A stretch of 26,255 nt of DNA from JAVBPP01 sp031549535 (lineage in GTDB: Bacteria; Bacillota; Clostridia; Oscillospirales; Acutalibacteraceae). The stretch is from positions 1 to 26,255 of the forward strand of contig JAVBPP010000040.1 of the NCBI GenBank assembly GCA_031549535.1, in the 5' to 3' direction. The notes under the pieces were generated by a model. That model worked only from the letters and a program-made list of their open reading frames with translations, made no database searches and was not told where the DNA came from. The translations under genes were made by a program, and so were the position numbers. Of the stretch, positions 8,401-14,227 are shown piece after piece (position 1 is the stretch's first letter; every line of letters begins with the position of its first letter).

Positions 8401-8563
8401 AGCCGCCGAAGCCCATGCGTTGCATGCAGTCAATCTGCCTGTCAAGCGTCTCCTGCCGCAGTTTGCAGTTCCACGCCCAAAACGGAGTGGCGCGGTATTC
8501 CGCCGTAGGGTTTTGAAACAGGGAAAGGGAAAGCTCGTTGCTTGCGTTTTTTGGGTATAACAT
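5471..8563 (-). CDS. GH106-like glycoside hydrolase (alpha-L-rhamnosidase-related), cytoplasmic
   Basis: This 1030-residue protein begins with a pattern characteristic of GH106-like enzymes: PFWAWN (27-32), a following helix, GFGGFHMH (51-58) with GMETKYLSDPF, and WLYDEDKWPSG (91-101). Known GH106 members are alpha-L-rhamnosidases acting on plant or bacterial polysaccharides. The first roughly 700 residues look like a TIM-barrel catalytic unit with an associated domain (VGVIHPVESYWLRWGPTQQT). The C-terminal 300 residues look like beta-sandwich, sugar-binding-like domains. There is no signal peptide, so it probably acts on imported oligosaccharides. The ATG has a perfect AGGAGG ribosome binding site. 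Its promoter is unclear (possible TATGAT about 45 bp upstream). The exact substrate is not decided; divergent GH106-like clades with other activities exist. Confidence 0.78.
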   Translation of the reverse strand: MLYPKNASNELSLSLFQNPTAEYRATPFWAWNCKLRQETLDRQIDCMQRMGFGGFHMHVRVGMETKYLSDPFMDLIRGCVEKARGNEMLAWLYDEDKWPSGFAGGYVTKDVQHREKFLLFTPNPYGAGEKGSLDDSSARAVRAENGKLLARFAVCLNEDGSLQEYKRLSQGETAPGDIWYAYLETQGESTWYNLETYVDTLSPAAIEKFVEITHERYLECVGDEFGKLVPAIFTDEPQFAHKGTLPNAFSKQDITLPYTTDFDDTYFAAYGEHILDKLPELYWELPHGVSTARYRYHDHVAERFAAAFSDTIGNWCEQHDLMLTGHMMEEPTLKSQTAALGDCMRSYRSFQLPGIDILCDNREFTTAKQAQSAAHQYGRPGVLSELYGVTNWNFDFRKHKTHGDWQAALGISVRVPHLYWVSMRGEAKRDYPASIGHQSPWYEEYKYLEDHFARVHTAMTRGKPVVKIGVIHPVESYWLRWGPTQQTIAQREDMDGRFQDLADWLLYGTLDFDYICESLLPKQFQKGAPGFTVGEMQYDVILVPGCDTLRSTTVEALEDFKARGGKIIFAGKAAQYVDAAPSHRVFELADQCDRILWSKSRILEALEPYRMLSAFYEDGRRSNNLIYQLRKDTDCSWLFLCNVNNPHEWYSTQSERYTLMLQGSYTAQLYDTLTGEVSDFAVVQNNAFTTFSWDSYAYDSLLLRLCEKESAALPASEEKPSLCYIGEVAPLVPVTLSEPNVLVLDMPEYKLDDGAWNGCEEVLRICDSCKQTLGMSNAISGGTQPWVLESPEEACNTLSLRFTVKSEIALPEVKLGIEDLDCTEIIWNGKQLAANADGWYVDEAIATLLLGKLEAGENILELKKPFDVRTTVENCFILGDFGVSVQGRYAKITQPVRELAFGNWVHQGLPFYGGNVTYHCSVTGDGREQFVEACQFNQPVLTVALNGKKQGVICISPYRVSLGELTAGAHKLDITAFGNRINTFGEIHNSNYAEHWYGPHAWRSRDYKWTYEYRLWDSGILTAPRLLQAE

Positions 8564-8670
8564 AAAGTCCTCCTTTTATGTAAGCGTGTTCTTCTGCATC
8601 ATACCGCAAAATCGTACAAAAGGAAAGAGTGAATTTTGAAAAATTTTATAAAATATTTTGCTACCATTTC

Positions 8671-8699
8671 TTGACAATTGTCACATATATTGCTATCAT
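8671..8699 (+). promoter_or_regulatory. Strong sigma-A-like promoter of the secreted-protein/ABC cassette
   Basis: TTGACA (8671-8676, perfect consensus) and TATCAT (8694-8699) are separated by exactly 17 bp. Transcription would start near 8706, giving a leader of nearly 200 nt before the secreted-protein ATG. Confidence 0.7.
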
Positions 8700-8711
8700 T
8701 TAATTAATCTA

Positions 8712-8762
8712 ATGATGCTTGGCGTTATAAAGATTAAAAAGGGGGAGATACCAATGTTTTAA
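8712..8762 (+). CDS. Possible 16-codon leader ORF with a nested 2-codon ORF
   Basis: From ATG 8712 the frame encodes MMLGVIKIKKGEIPMF and stops at TAA 8760-8762. The penultimate codons ATG-TTT-TAA are preceded by a very strong GGGGGAG site (8741-8747) at 6 bases, so ribosomes could initiate a Met-Phe dipeptide there. It lies inside the predicted leader, right after the inferred transcription start. It could be a leader peptide, a remnant of a longer gene, or chance. Confidence 0.25.
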   Translation: MMLGVIKIKKGEIPMF

Positions 8763-8899
8763 TTTTGTGCAAGTATATATTATATTTATTTAAATAGACT
8801 TAAGTCAACTTTAACAGAGCAAAGAAGTGAATAACGTCAGACACATTACAATTAGCCGTTAAATATAATCGTTATCTTTTTCTTGAAAGGATGTAAAAA

Positions 8900-9334
8900 A
8901 TGAATAAAAGGAAATTTTCGTCTATCATCGCACTCTGTGTCATTCTCCTAATTTGTTTGTCTACAATGGTTTTTGCGGCAGAACACTCGTATACGTCTAC
9001 TGCATCATTTAGCACAAAACTTACCGGACAATACAGGGATTATAAATATAAAAATATTGGATATAAATACAAAAATGCAACTTGTTCTGTTGCAAATGCG
9101 AGCTTTGATGTAGAAATTTGGGCAAGTGATTATAAGAGTGGAATAGTTTATTATAGGGGGTCTGTCAATAATAATCCTGCAAAAACGGCAACTGGTGTTT
9201 ACTGGGGAAATACAATTAATGGAGCCGGGTCAACACAATTTACAGTTGATGGTCGCTTTGACTTTTTTGCAAATAATAACGCTGGAAAGCAAATAAGTCT
9301 GGGTCAAATTATTATGCATTCACATAATAACTAG
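8900..9334 (+). CDS. Small secreted protein of unknown family, putative effector of an ABC cassette
   Basis: The 144-residue product starts with a clear Sec signal peptide: basic MNKRK, a hydrophobic core at about 8-22, and a likely cleavage after Ala26 (VFA-A). The mature part (about 118 residues) is rich in Ser, Thr, Asn, Tyr and Lys. It alternates in a way suggesting beta-strands and has a single cysteine (Cys62). A short duplication, YKYKN at 48-52 and 55-59, is visible. There is no double-glycine leader, lipobox or anchor. No family was recognised. The gene has its own promoter and AAAGG site. It is separated by a hairpin from a VanZ-like protein and an ABC transporter. Gene order recalls bacteriocin loci with Sec-exported peptides such as lactococcin 972, but the sequence itself does not show that family. 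The function is an inference from context. Confidence 0.8.
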   Translation: MNKRKFSSIIALCVILLICLSTMVFAAEHSYTSTASFSTKLTGQYRDYKYKNIGYKYKNATCSVANASFDVEIWASDYKSGIVYYRGSVNNNPAKTATGVYWGNTINGAGSTQFTVDGRFDFFANNNAGKQISLGQIIMHSHNN

Positions 9335-9341
9335 AAAATGC

Positions 9342-9374
9342 TTATGCCCCCGTGCAAACAACATGGGGGCATAA
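9342..9374 (+). terminator. Hairpin between the secreted-protein gene and the ABC genes, possible leaky terminator
   Basis: TTATGCCCCCGTG (9342-9354) pairs with CATGGGGGCATAA (9362-9374), giving 13 pairs including one G-U, with a 7-base loop. The following sequence is CATTTCTT, only moderately T-rich. It may end most transcripts after the secreted-protein gene or stabilise their 3' end, while letting some continue into the membrane protein genes. Confidence 0.65.
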
Positions 9375-9409
9375 CATTTCTTAACAACTAAAATTGTGGG
9401 GGAACAGTT

Positions 9410-9967
9410 ATGCAGATTCCGGCAACGATGTTATATTTCTTTGCAGCCATTTTGTTTGCATTTGTGTTTTTTTATTTACTTTTAAAAAAGCATTTAAAAG
9501 TGGTACAGATGCTCATGTTTTCAACCGTTTATTTGAGTACGGTTCTTTTGGTTCGGGTCTGGATGTTTGATCTATTCACATTTTCACACCGGCGCCAAGA
9601 ATACTATTCCGCAGTTCCGTTTCATCAATGGTCTCTTGCTTTAGCGGGGTCGGATTTCAAAATGGAGCTTCAAAGATTGCTTTTCTTTATCCTATGCTCC
9701 TCGGGCGCGGCATTTATTTATGGCGTCGCTCTCCCGTTTTTCGTCCGAAAAAAAGGCTATGCGCAGGTCTTGTTAAAAACCGCGCTCGTGCTTATTCCGC
9801 TTGAAATACTGGGCCTCATCCTAATTATAAACGGGATGACAAACCCAAAGGTCTATGACACCAGCGTGTTTTTGTTTCAATTTTTCTCGTTTACGGCCGG
9901 ATACCTGTTTTATCGAGTGCTGTCAAAGCATATTGGAACAGGGGAGGAAACGAATGAATGCTTGTGA
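9410..9967 (+). CDS. VanZ-like integral membrane protein, candidate immunity protein
   Basis: The 185-residue product has about five hydrophobic segments (roughly 5-25, 31-52, 87-110, 119-141, 151-170). Spacing and local features resemble VanZ-domain proteins: an Arg and a Pro-Phe (Pro70-Phe71 in AVPFHQW) before the third helix, then LLFFILCS, FIYGVALPFF, a helix with IPLEILGL, and a final FSFTAGYLFYRVL. VanZ proteins confer resistance to some glycopeptide or lipoglycopeptide antibiotics by an unclear mechanism. Placed between a secreted small protein and an ABC transporter, an immunity role is plausible but inferred. The RBS is GGGGGAA, 6 bases before ATG 9410. The 3' end overlaps the ATPase gene by 14 bases. 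The VanZ resemblance is from pattern memory and is not strong. Confidence 0.6.
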   Translation: MQIPATMLYFFAAILFAFVFFYLLLKKHLKVVQMLMFSTVYLSTVLLVRVWMFDLFTFSHRRQEYYSAVPFHQWSLALAGSDFKMELQRLLFFILCSSGAAFIYGVALPFFVRKKGYAQVLLKTALVLIPLEILGLILIINGMTNPKVYDTSVFLFQFFSFTAGYLFYRVLSKHIGTGEETNECL

Positions 9968-10643
9968 AGATATGATACAAACACGCGGCTTATGTAAAAC
10001 CTATGGGCGAGGGGCGCAGACTGTGCATGCGCTGCAGGACGTGACTCTCTCTATAAAAAAAGGTGCATTGGTTTCCGTTACCGGAAAAAGCGGCTGCGGA
10101 AAGACGACTTTGCTAAACCTGCTCGGGGGGCTCGACGCCCCCACTGCGGGGGAAATCACGATTCAGCAAGAAAATATTGCCGCGAAAAGTGAAACGGAGC
10201 TCAGTGCCTTTCGCAGGAAGCAGCTCGGCTTTGTGTTTCAGTTTTTCAACTTGATTCCGGAGCTTAATGTGCGGGAGAATATTATTTTTCCGGTTTTATT
10301 GGACAAACAAAAAGTGGACAGCGCTTATTTCGACCGCTTGGTTGATTTGCTGGAGCTGGAGGATAGGCTGTCGCATCTGCCGTCTCAGCTTTCGGGCGGG
10401 CAGCAGCAGCGCGTTGCGATAGCCCGCGCCTTTATTGCGAAGCCAAGCCTCGTTTTATTGGATGAGCCAACGGGGAACTTAGATGAGGCATCCTCCGAAA
10501 AAATTATGGAAGGCCTCCAACAAATTCACAAGGAATTTGGGCAGACCATGGTGCTTGTTACGCATAACAAGGAGGCGGCGGGGCTGGCAGATACCATGAT
10601 TCGGCTGAAGGACGGAAGGATAGAAGCGGGTGAAGCACAATGA
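9954..10643 (+). CDS. ABC transporter ATP-binding protein, MacB/LolD type
   Basis: The start at 9954 is supported by GGGGAGG 8 bases upstream. A longer in-frame reading lies inside the previous gene and is unlikely. The 229-residue ATPase has all motifs: Walker A GKSGCGKTT (44-52), Q-loop Gln96 in FVFQFFNLIPELNVREN, signature LSGGQQQR (146-153), Walker B LVLLDEPTGNLDE with Asp170-Glu171, and H-loop His204. The FQFFNLIPELNVREN pattern is typical of the MacB/LolD/FtsE-like group that works with FtsX-type permeases. Its stop overlaps the permease start in ATGA, so the two form one transporter. Such transporters extrude peptides or lipids or act as mechanotransmission pumps in antimicrobial peptide resistance. 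Confidence 0.95.
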   Translation: MNACEDMIQTRGLCKTYGRGAQTVHALQDVTLSIKKGALVSVTGKSGCGKTTLLNLLGGLDAPTAGEITIQQENIAAKSETELSAFRRKQLGFVFQFFNLIPELNVRENIIFPVLLDKQKVDSAYFDRLVDLLELEDRLSHLPSQLSGGQQQRVAIARAFIAKPSLVLLDEPTGNLDEASSEKIMEGLQQIHKEFGQTMVLVTHNKEAAGLADTMIRLKDGRIEAGEAQ

Positions 10644-13195
10644 GGCATCCGTTGTTTTACTACGCCGTAAAAAACAATTTAGTCAATAAGAAAAAAATGC
10701 TGTCTCAGTTATGCAGCATTGTCATTTTTACCGTCTGCGTGTGCATTATCGGGATATTAAGCAGCAGCTATATCACATCCAATCACCATCTGTTGGAAAC
10801 GATATATGGTGCGCAGGATTTGATTTTGAGAGATGTTTCACGCGCGGAACAGGACGTGGTTCAAGACGACGAGACCGTTCGGACGTGGGGAAGCGTGAGA
10901 ACGGCGGCGTATGCAAAAATAGAAAATCTCCCCTATGATGATTTCGTGGTGATTGGGTCGGCGAACGCTGCCGCGCAGGAGCTGATGCACCTTACGTTGC
11001 TGGAGGGGCGCTGGGCGGAAAAGCCGGACGAAATCGTGTTGGAGCAAAGCCTTTGCTCAAAATTGCGCTTGTGGAACGGCTGCGGAGAAACGTTTATGTT
11101 TTCGGGGCAGCTCTTTTCTTCAAACGAGAGCTTTCAAGCGGACTACACCGTTGTAGGCATTTGCGGAAATTACGCAGAAACGCGGGGCGGGACAAATAAC
11201 TTGTCAGAAAATCGCAGTAAACTGCCCAATGCCTTTCTTGCCCAAGATGCGGTTTTACCGGGCGAAGCGCTGACTCACCTTCTGCTTGCCTTTCAGCCTG
11301 AGGTGAACGCCCCCCTTTATCTGCAGCGAAATCCGAGAGACGCAGACACATTTTTTATCAACCCGTCAAAAGACACGGCAGTGGCGTCTGAGCATGGGGA
11401 GAGTGCCCGTTATACCAGTCTGTTATTGCTGTGCCTACTGTCAGCGTCCGGCCTGGCGGGGGTATTCAGCGTTTATGCGAATTTATCCGTTGTAAAAAAC
11501 CAAATTGCAAAACAAATTTATTTACTCAAACTCGTTGGTGCATCCCGCCGCAATTTATGGCAGTTTTCTGTGATAGAAACGCTCCTTTACACCGTTATTG
11601 CGCTGCCGTTAGGCCTGGCGGGCAGCCTTGGTCTTTCCCATCTTATCATCCGGCATGTGATTCAGCCCTATGCTCCTCATATCAGCTTTTTTATATCCCC
11701 TGCGTTCTTGTTCTCTGCCGCGATGGGTTGTGTTGCCTTGCTGCTGGTGCTTCGTGCGCTGCCCTTCCTTCACGCGGGTGGAATCAAACCGATAAACTTG
11801 ATTGCCGTGAAGCAAGGTGAGGCTGAACAGGCGAAAAATATAAAGCTGCGGCTGCACAATCCGCTGTCGCTTTGGGGCGTAAAATCCGCCCTGCTGAATA
11901 GAGGGAAATACGCAGGCATTCTGCTATCCTTTGCGTTGTTCACCGCTGTTTTTTCAATCGGTTTTGTTTTAGAAAGGGTAATGGTTGCTTCTTTGTCACA
12001 AGCGGTCAATTATGATTACCGTCTAAACCAACGCAACGGCGCTTTCTTTTCGTTTTTAGAAATCCCCGTGGATATGCGGGATGGGTTAGCGGAACAGGAT
12101 GTTCAAACGCTTGCTGCATGCCCGGATATCGAGACCTGTTATGGGCTTAAAAACCTTCCCCTCCTCCTTGTGCGCGAAGGGGACGAGAGCGACAAAAAGA
12201 GCATAGCCGAACTGCCGCTTTATTATTTTGGGGAGCAGGAAGCATTTCGGGACGATTATTTTGCGGATAAAAAGACCTATGGATATAAAGAAAAGGAAAT
12301 ACTCTATGAGGCGAATTTGCACGGGGTGGATGAACCCTTTTTGCGAAATTTATCTCCGTTTGTAACGCAGGGGCCAACATACCTTTGGGAAACGCAGGGT
12401 GAAAACAACATCATCATTGCAGAATTTTCCGAAAAAAGCCCCTATCGCATGGGGGATACCATTCATTTCTCACAACACTTGAAACTGACCACGGATTACA
12501 CAGACATTCAAACAGAAAAGTTGGATTATCAGTTCACAGTTGCGGCTGTTGTAAGCGTTCCAAAAGAAAAGCAAGCCGCCTTTGAAATGTTTGCATCCAC
12601 CCCCTTCGTTTTTGTCATGAACAACCGGGACATGGATGCTTTGGGCTTGGATCTTAACTATAACGAGGTATACCTTCGCCTGAGGGATTCGGCGCAGTAT
12701 GAACAAATAGATGACCTGCTGGAGGGTTTGCGCAATATTTACCCCAGCTGTGAAATACAGTCGAACAGACAAATCGCAGATGCAAAAAGGCTGTCGGTCA
12801 CTGCTGTAAGAGCTGTTTCAAGCGCAATCATTGGGTTTCTGGCACTGTTCAGCTTCGCGAACACCGGGCTTGTGGTTGCAAGTGTTATACAGGAGCGCAG
12901 AAGGCTTTGGGGGGCGTTGCGGGCGATTGGCTTGGAGCGAAGGCATGCGTTACGATATCAGATTACCGAGCTCGCATTTCTTCATTTAGCATCGTGGCTC
13001 CTTGGGATAATGGTAGCGCTTGCCTGTTGTTTCTTTTTCAAAGGCATACTCAACCATTATGGTTTTTTCCTTTCCCCGCTGTTACCCGGGTTGCTTCTGC
13101 TTCCATTCAATGTGGGATTATCCGCTCTCATCTGCAGATATCCGTTTCGAAGGCTGTTTCAACAAAATATTCAGGATTTGCTGCATTTCATCTAA
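10640..13195 (+). CDS. Large FtsX-domain ABC transporter permease (type VII-like), eight predicted membrane segments
   Basis: This 851-residue protein contains two FtsX units. The first has a membrane helix at about 21-42, an extracellular domain of about 210 residues, and three helices between about 258 and 380, with the family motif KQIYLLKLVGASRRNLWQF. The second has a helix at about 425-445, a roughly 290-residue extracellular domain, and three helices after about 740, with ERRRLWGALRAIGLERRHAL. Fused permeases of this size partner with a MacB/LolD-type ATPase in Firmicutes and are tied to peptide export, peptide resistance or lipoprotein handling. The start overlaps the ATPase stop. Large ectodomains fit mechanotransmission across the membrane. 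No two-component system lies next to it, unlike BceAB-type modules. Confidence 0.9.
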   Translation: MRHPLFYYAVKNNLVNKKKMLSQLCSIVIFTVCVCIIGILSSSYITSNHHLLETIYGAQDLILRDVSRAEQDVVQDDETVRTWGSVRTAAYAKIENLPYDDFVVIGSANAAAQELMHLTLLEGRWAEKPDEIVLEQSLCSKLRLWNGCGETFMFSGQLFSSNESFQADYTVVGICGNYAETRGGTNNLSENRSKLPNAFLAQDAVLPGEALTHLLLAFQPEVNAPLYLQRNPRDADTFFINPSKDTAVASEHGESARYTSLLLLCLLSASGLAGVFSVYANLSVVKNQIAKQIYLLKLVGASRRNLWQFSVIETLLYTVIALPLGLAGSLGLSHLIIRHVIQPYAPHISFFISPAFLFSAAMGCVALLLVLRALPFLHAGGIKPINLIAVKQGEAEQAKNIKLRLHNPLSLWGVKSALLNRGKYAGILLSFALFTAVFSIGFVLERVMVASLSQAVNYDYRLNQRNGAFFSFLEIPVDMRDGLAEQDVQTLAACPDIETCYGLKNLPLLLVREGDESDKKSIAELPLYYFGEQEAFRDDYFADKKTYGYKEKEILYEANLHGVDEPFLRNLSPFVTQGPTYLWETQGENNIIIAEFSEKSPYRMGDTIHFSQHLKLTTDYTDIQTEKLDYQFTVAAVVSVPKEKQAAFEMFASTPFVFVMNNRDMDALGLDLNYNEVYLRLRDSAQYEQIDDLLEGLRNIYPSCEIQSNRQIADAKRLSVTAVRAVSSAIIGFLALFSFANTGLVVASVIQERRRLWGALRAIGLERRHALRYQITELAFLHLASWLLGIMVALACCFFFKGILNHYGFFLSPLLPGLLLLPFNVGLSALICRYPFRRLFQQNIQDLLHFI

Positions 13196-13199
13196 ACAG

Positions 13200-13228
13200 T
13201 TGCCGTTTGTCGTTTTTTAGTGTATACT
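13200..13228 (+). promoter_or_regulatory. Sigma-A-like promoter of mltG
   Basis: TTGCCG (13200-13205) and TATACT (13223-13228) are separated by 17 bp, starting only 4 bp after the permease stop and 35 bp before the mltG ATG. mltG is therefore probably independent of the ABC cassette. Confidence 0.6.
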
Positions 13229-13262
13229 GAAGCCTATACGAAATGAAAACGGTAGGGATACT

Positions 13263-14225
13263 ATGAAGAAGTCTTGTTTACTGCTTTGCCTGGCGCTGTG
13301 CCTAGTCCTTGCATCTTGCGCAAGACCGCTGCGTGAGGAGGAAACCACGACCACGACTCGCTTGTTTCAAACCACAGAGCGTCACGCCGCGAACACAACA
13401 AAAACGCCGCCCAAAACGAGCGGCGAAAAACACACGAGCACGGGCGGCACAAAAAACAGTGCCAAGGATACGCAAGGCGGCACAAGCACCACGAAGCAAC
13501 CGAGCACTGCGCCAACAGAAACGGGAGCCACCGCCAACCCCGCTACGGGGACGGTGCGTGTGGTGATTCCGGAGGGCTTCAGCTTCATGCAGATTGCCAA
13601 ACGGTTGGAGGCGAACAATATTTGCTCGGCTGAAGATTTTTACAATGTATCGCAGAATTATCAAGTGAAGTCCTTCACTGTGCCGGACGACCCGAACCGC
13701 TGCTTTAAAATGGAGGGCTATCTCTTCCCCGCAACCTATGAGTTTCACACGGGCTCCGGCGCAGAGGATGTTTTGCGCACGATGCTCAACGCCTATGCGG
13801 CTCAGACGGGTCTGCCGGATAACGACACGCTGATTTTGGCCTCCGTTATCCAGCGCGAGGCGCGCAGTGTGGAAAATATGAAGCTGGTCTCCTCCGTGTT
13901 CCATAACCGCATCAAACAGGGCTGGGGGTTACAGTCCGACCCCACGCGGGAATATGTCAATATTTATATCACGGGCAATCCACTCGTGGCGAACCAAGAA
14001 AAATACGCGCCGCTGTATAACACCTACCGCGATACGCTGCAGGGAAAACTACCCGCCGGGCCGATTTGCAGCCCGGGTCTCGCCGCGCTGAACGCCGCCA
14101 AGCACCCGGCGCAGAGTGACTACATGTTTTTCTATTTCGGCGTGGATAACCAGAATCATTACTCCAAGACATTGGAGGAGCATGAGCAAAAAATGCGGGA
14201 GATACCGGTTCAGTTTGGAAACTGA
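13263..14225 (+). CDS. mltG: MltG-like endolytic transglycosylase, lipoprotein form
   Basis: The 320-residue product carries a lipoprotein signal with lipobox LASC (Cys19). A Thr/Ser/Lys-rich linker (about 20-95) follows, then a LysM-like subdomain (VRVVIPEGFSFMQIAKRL) and a YceG/MltG catalytic domain. Conserved elements are EGYLFPATY, ASVIQREA with the invariant Glu199, LQSDPT (213-218), YNTYR, GPICSPGLAALNAA and the terminal SKTLEEH. MltG cleaves nascent glycan strands at the outer face of the membrane and sets their length, acting with synthases. The usual N-terminal transmembrane helix is replaced here by a lipid anchor. The gene is convergent with a class B PBP and overlaps it by 16 bp, within a palindrome. 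The RBS is TAGGGATACT, weak but acceptable. Confidence 0.93.
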   Translation: MKKSCLLLCLALCLVLASCARPLREEETTTTTRLFQTTERHAANTTKTPPKTSGEKHTSTGGTKNSAKDTQGGTSTTKQPSTAPTETGATANPATGTVRVVIPEGFSFMQIAKRLEANNICSAEDFYNVSQNYQVKSFTVPDDPNRCFKMEGYLFPATYEFHTGSGAEDVLRTMLNAYAAQTGLPDNDTLILASVIQREARSVENMKLVSSVFHNRIKQGWGLQSDPTREYVNIYITGNPLVANQEKYAPLYNTYRDTLQGKLPAGPICSPGLAALNAAKHPAQSDYMFFYFGVDNQNHYSKTLEEHEQKMREIPVQFGN

Positions 14226-14227
14226 AC
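14208..14227. repeat. 20-bp palindrome spanning both stop codons of mltG and the PBP gene
   Basis: GTTCAGTTT (14208-14216) and AAACTGAAC (14219-14227) are perfect inverted copies with GG between. The palindrome contains the mltG stop (14223-14225) and the PBP stop (14210-14212 on the minus strand). No T-run follows on either side, so it is not a standard terminator, although an RNA hairpin could form. Confidence 0.8.

Larger units (their letters stand above)
8564..8899. other. AT-rich intergenic region between the divergent glycosidase and secreted-protein genes
   Basis: This 336-bp stretch holds no long gene. It contains the consensus-like promoter at 8671-8699, a tiny frame with a strong internal RBS (8712-8762), a 10-bp palindrome GACTTAAGTC (8797-8806), and a second TATAAT box (8864-8869) without a clear -35. 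The AAAGG site at 8886-8890 serves the secreted-protein gene. By eye it is far richer in A and T than the flanking glycosidase gene, as often seen around acquired cassettes. Confidence 0.7.

Noticed and set aside
8900..9334. Assignment of the small secreted protein to lactococcin 972 or another named bacteriocin family
   Set aside because: Only gene order is similar; the length and sequence do not show the family pattern, so it is left unnamed.
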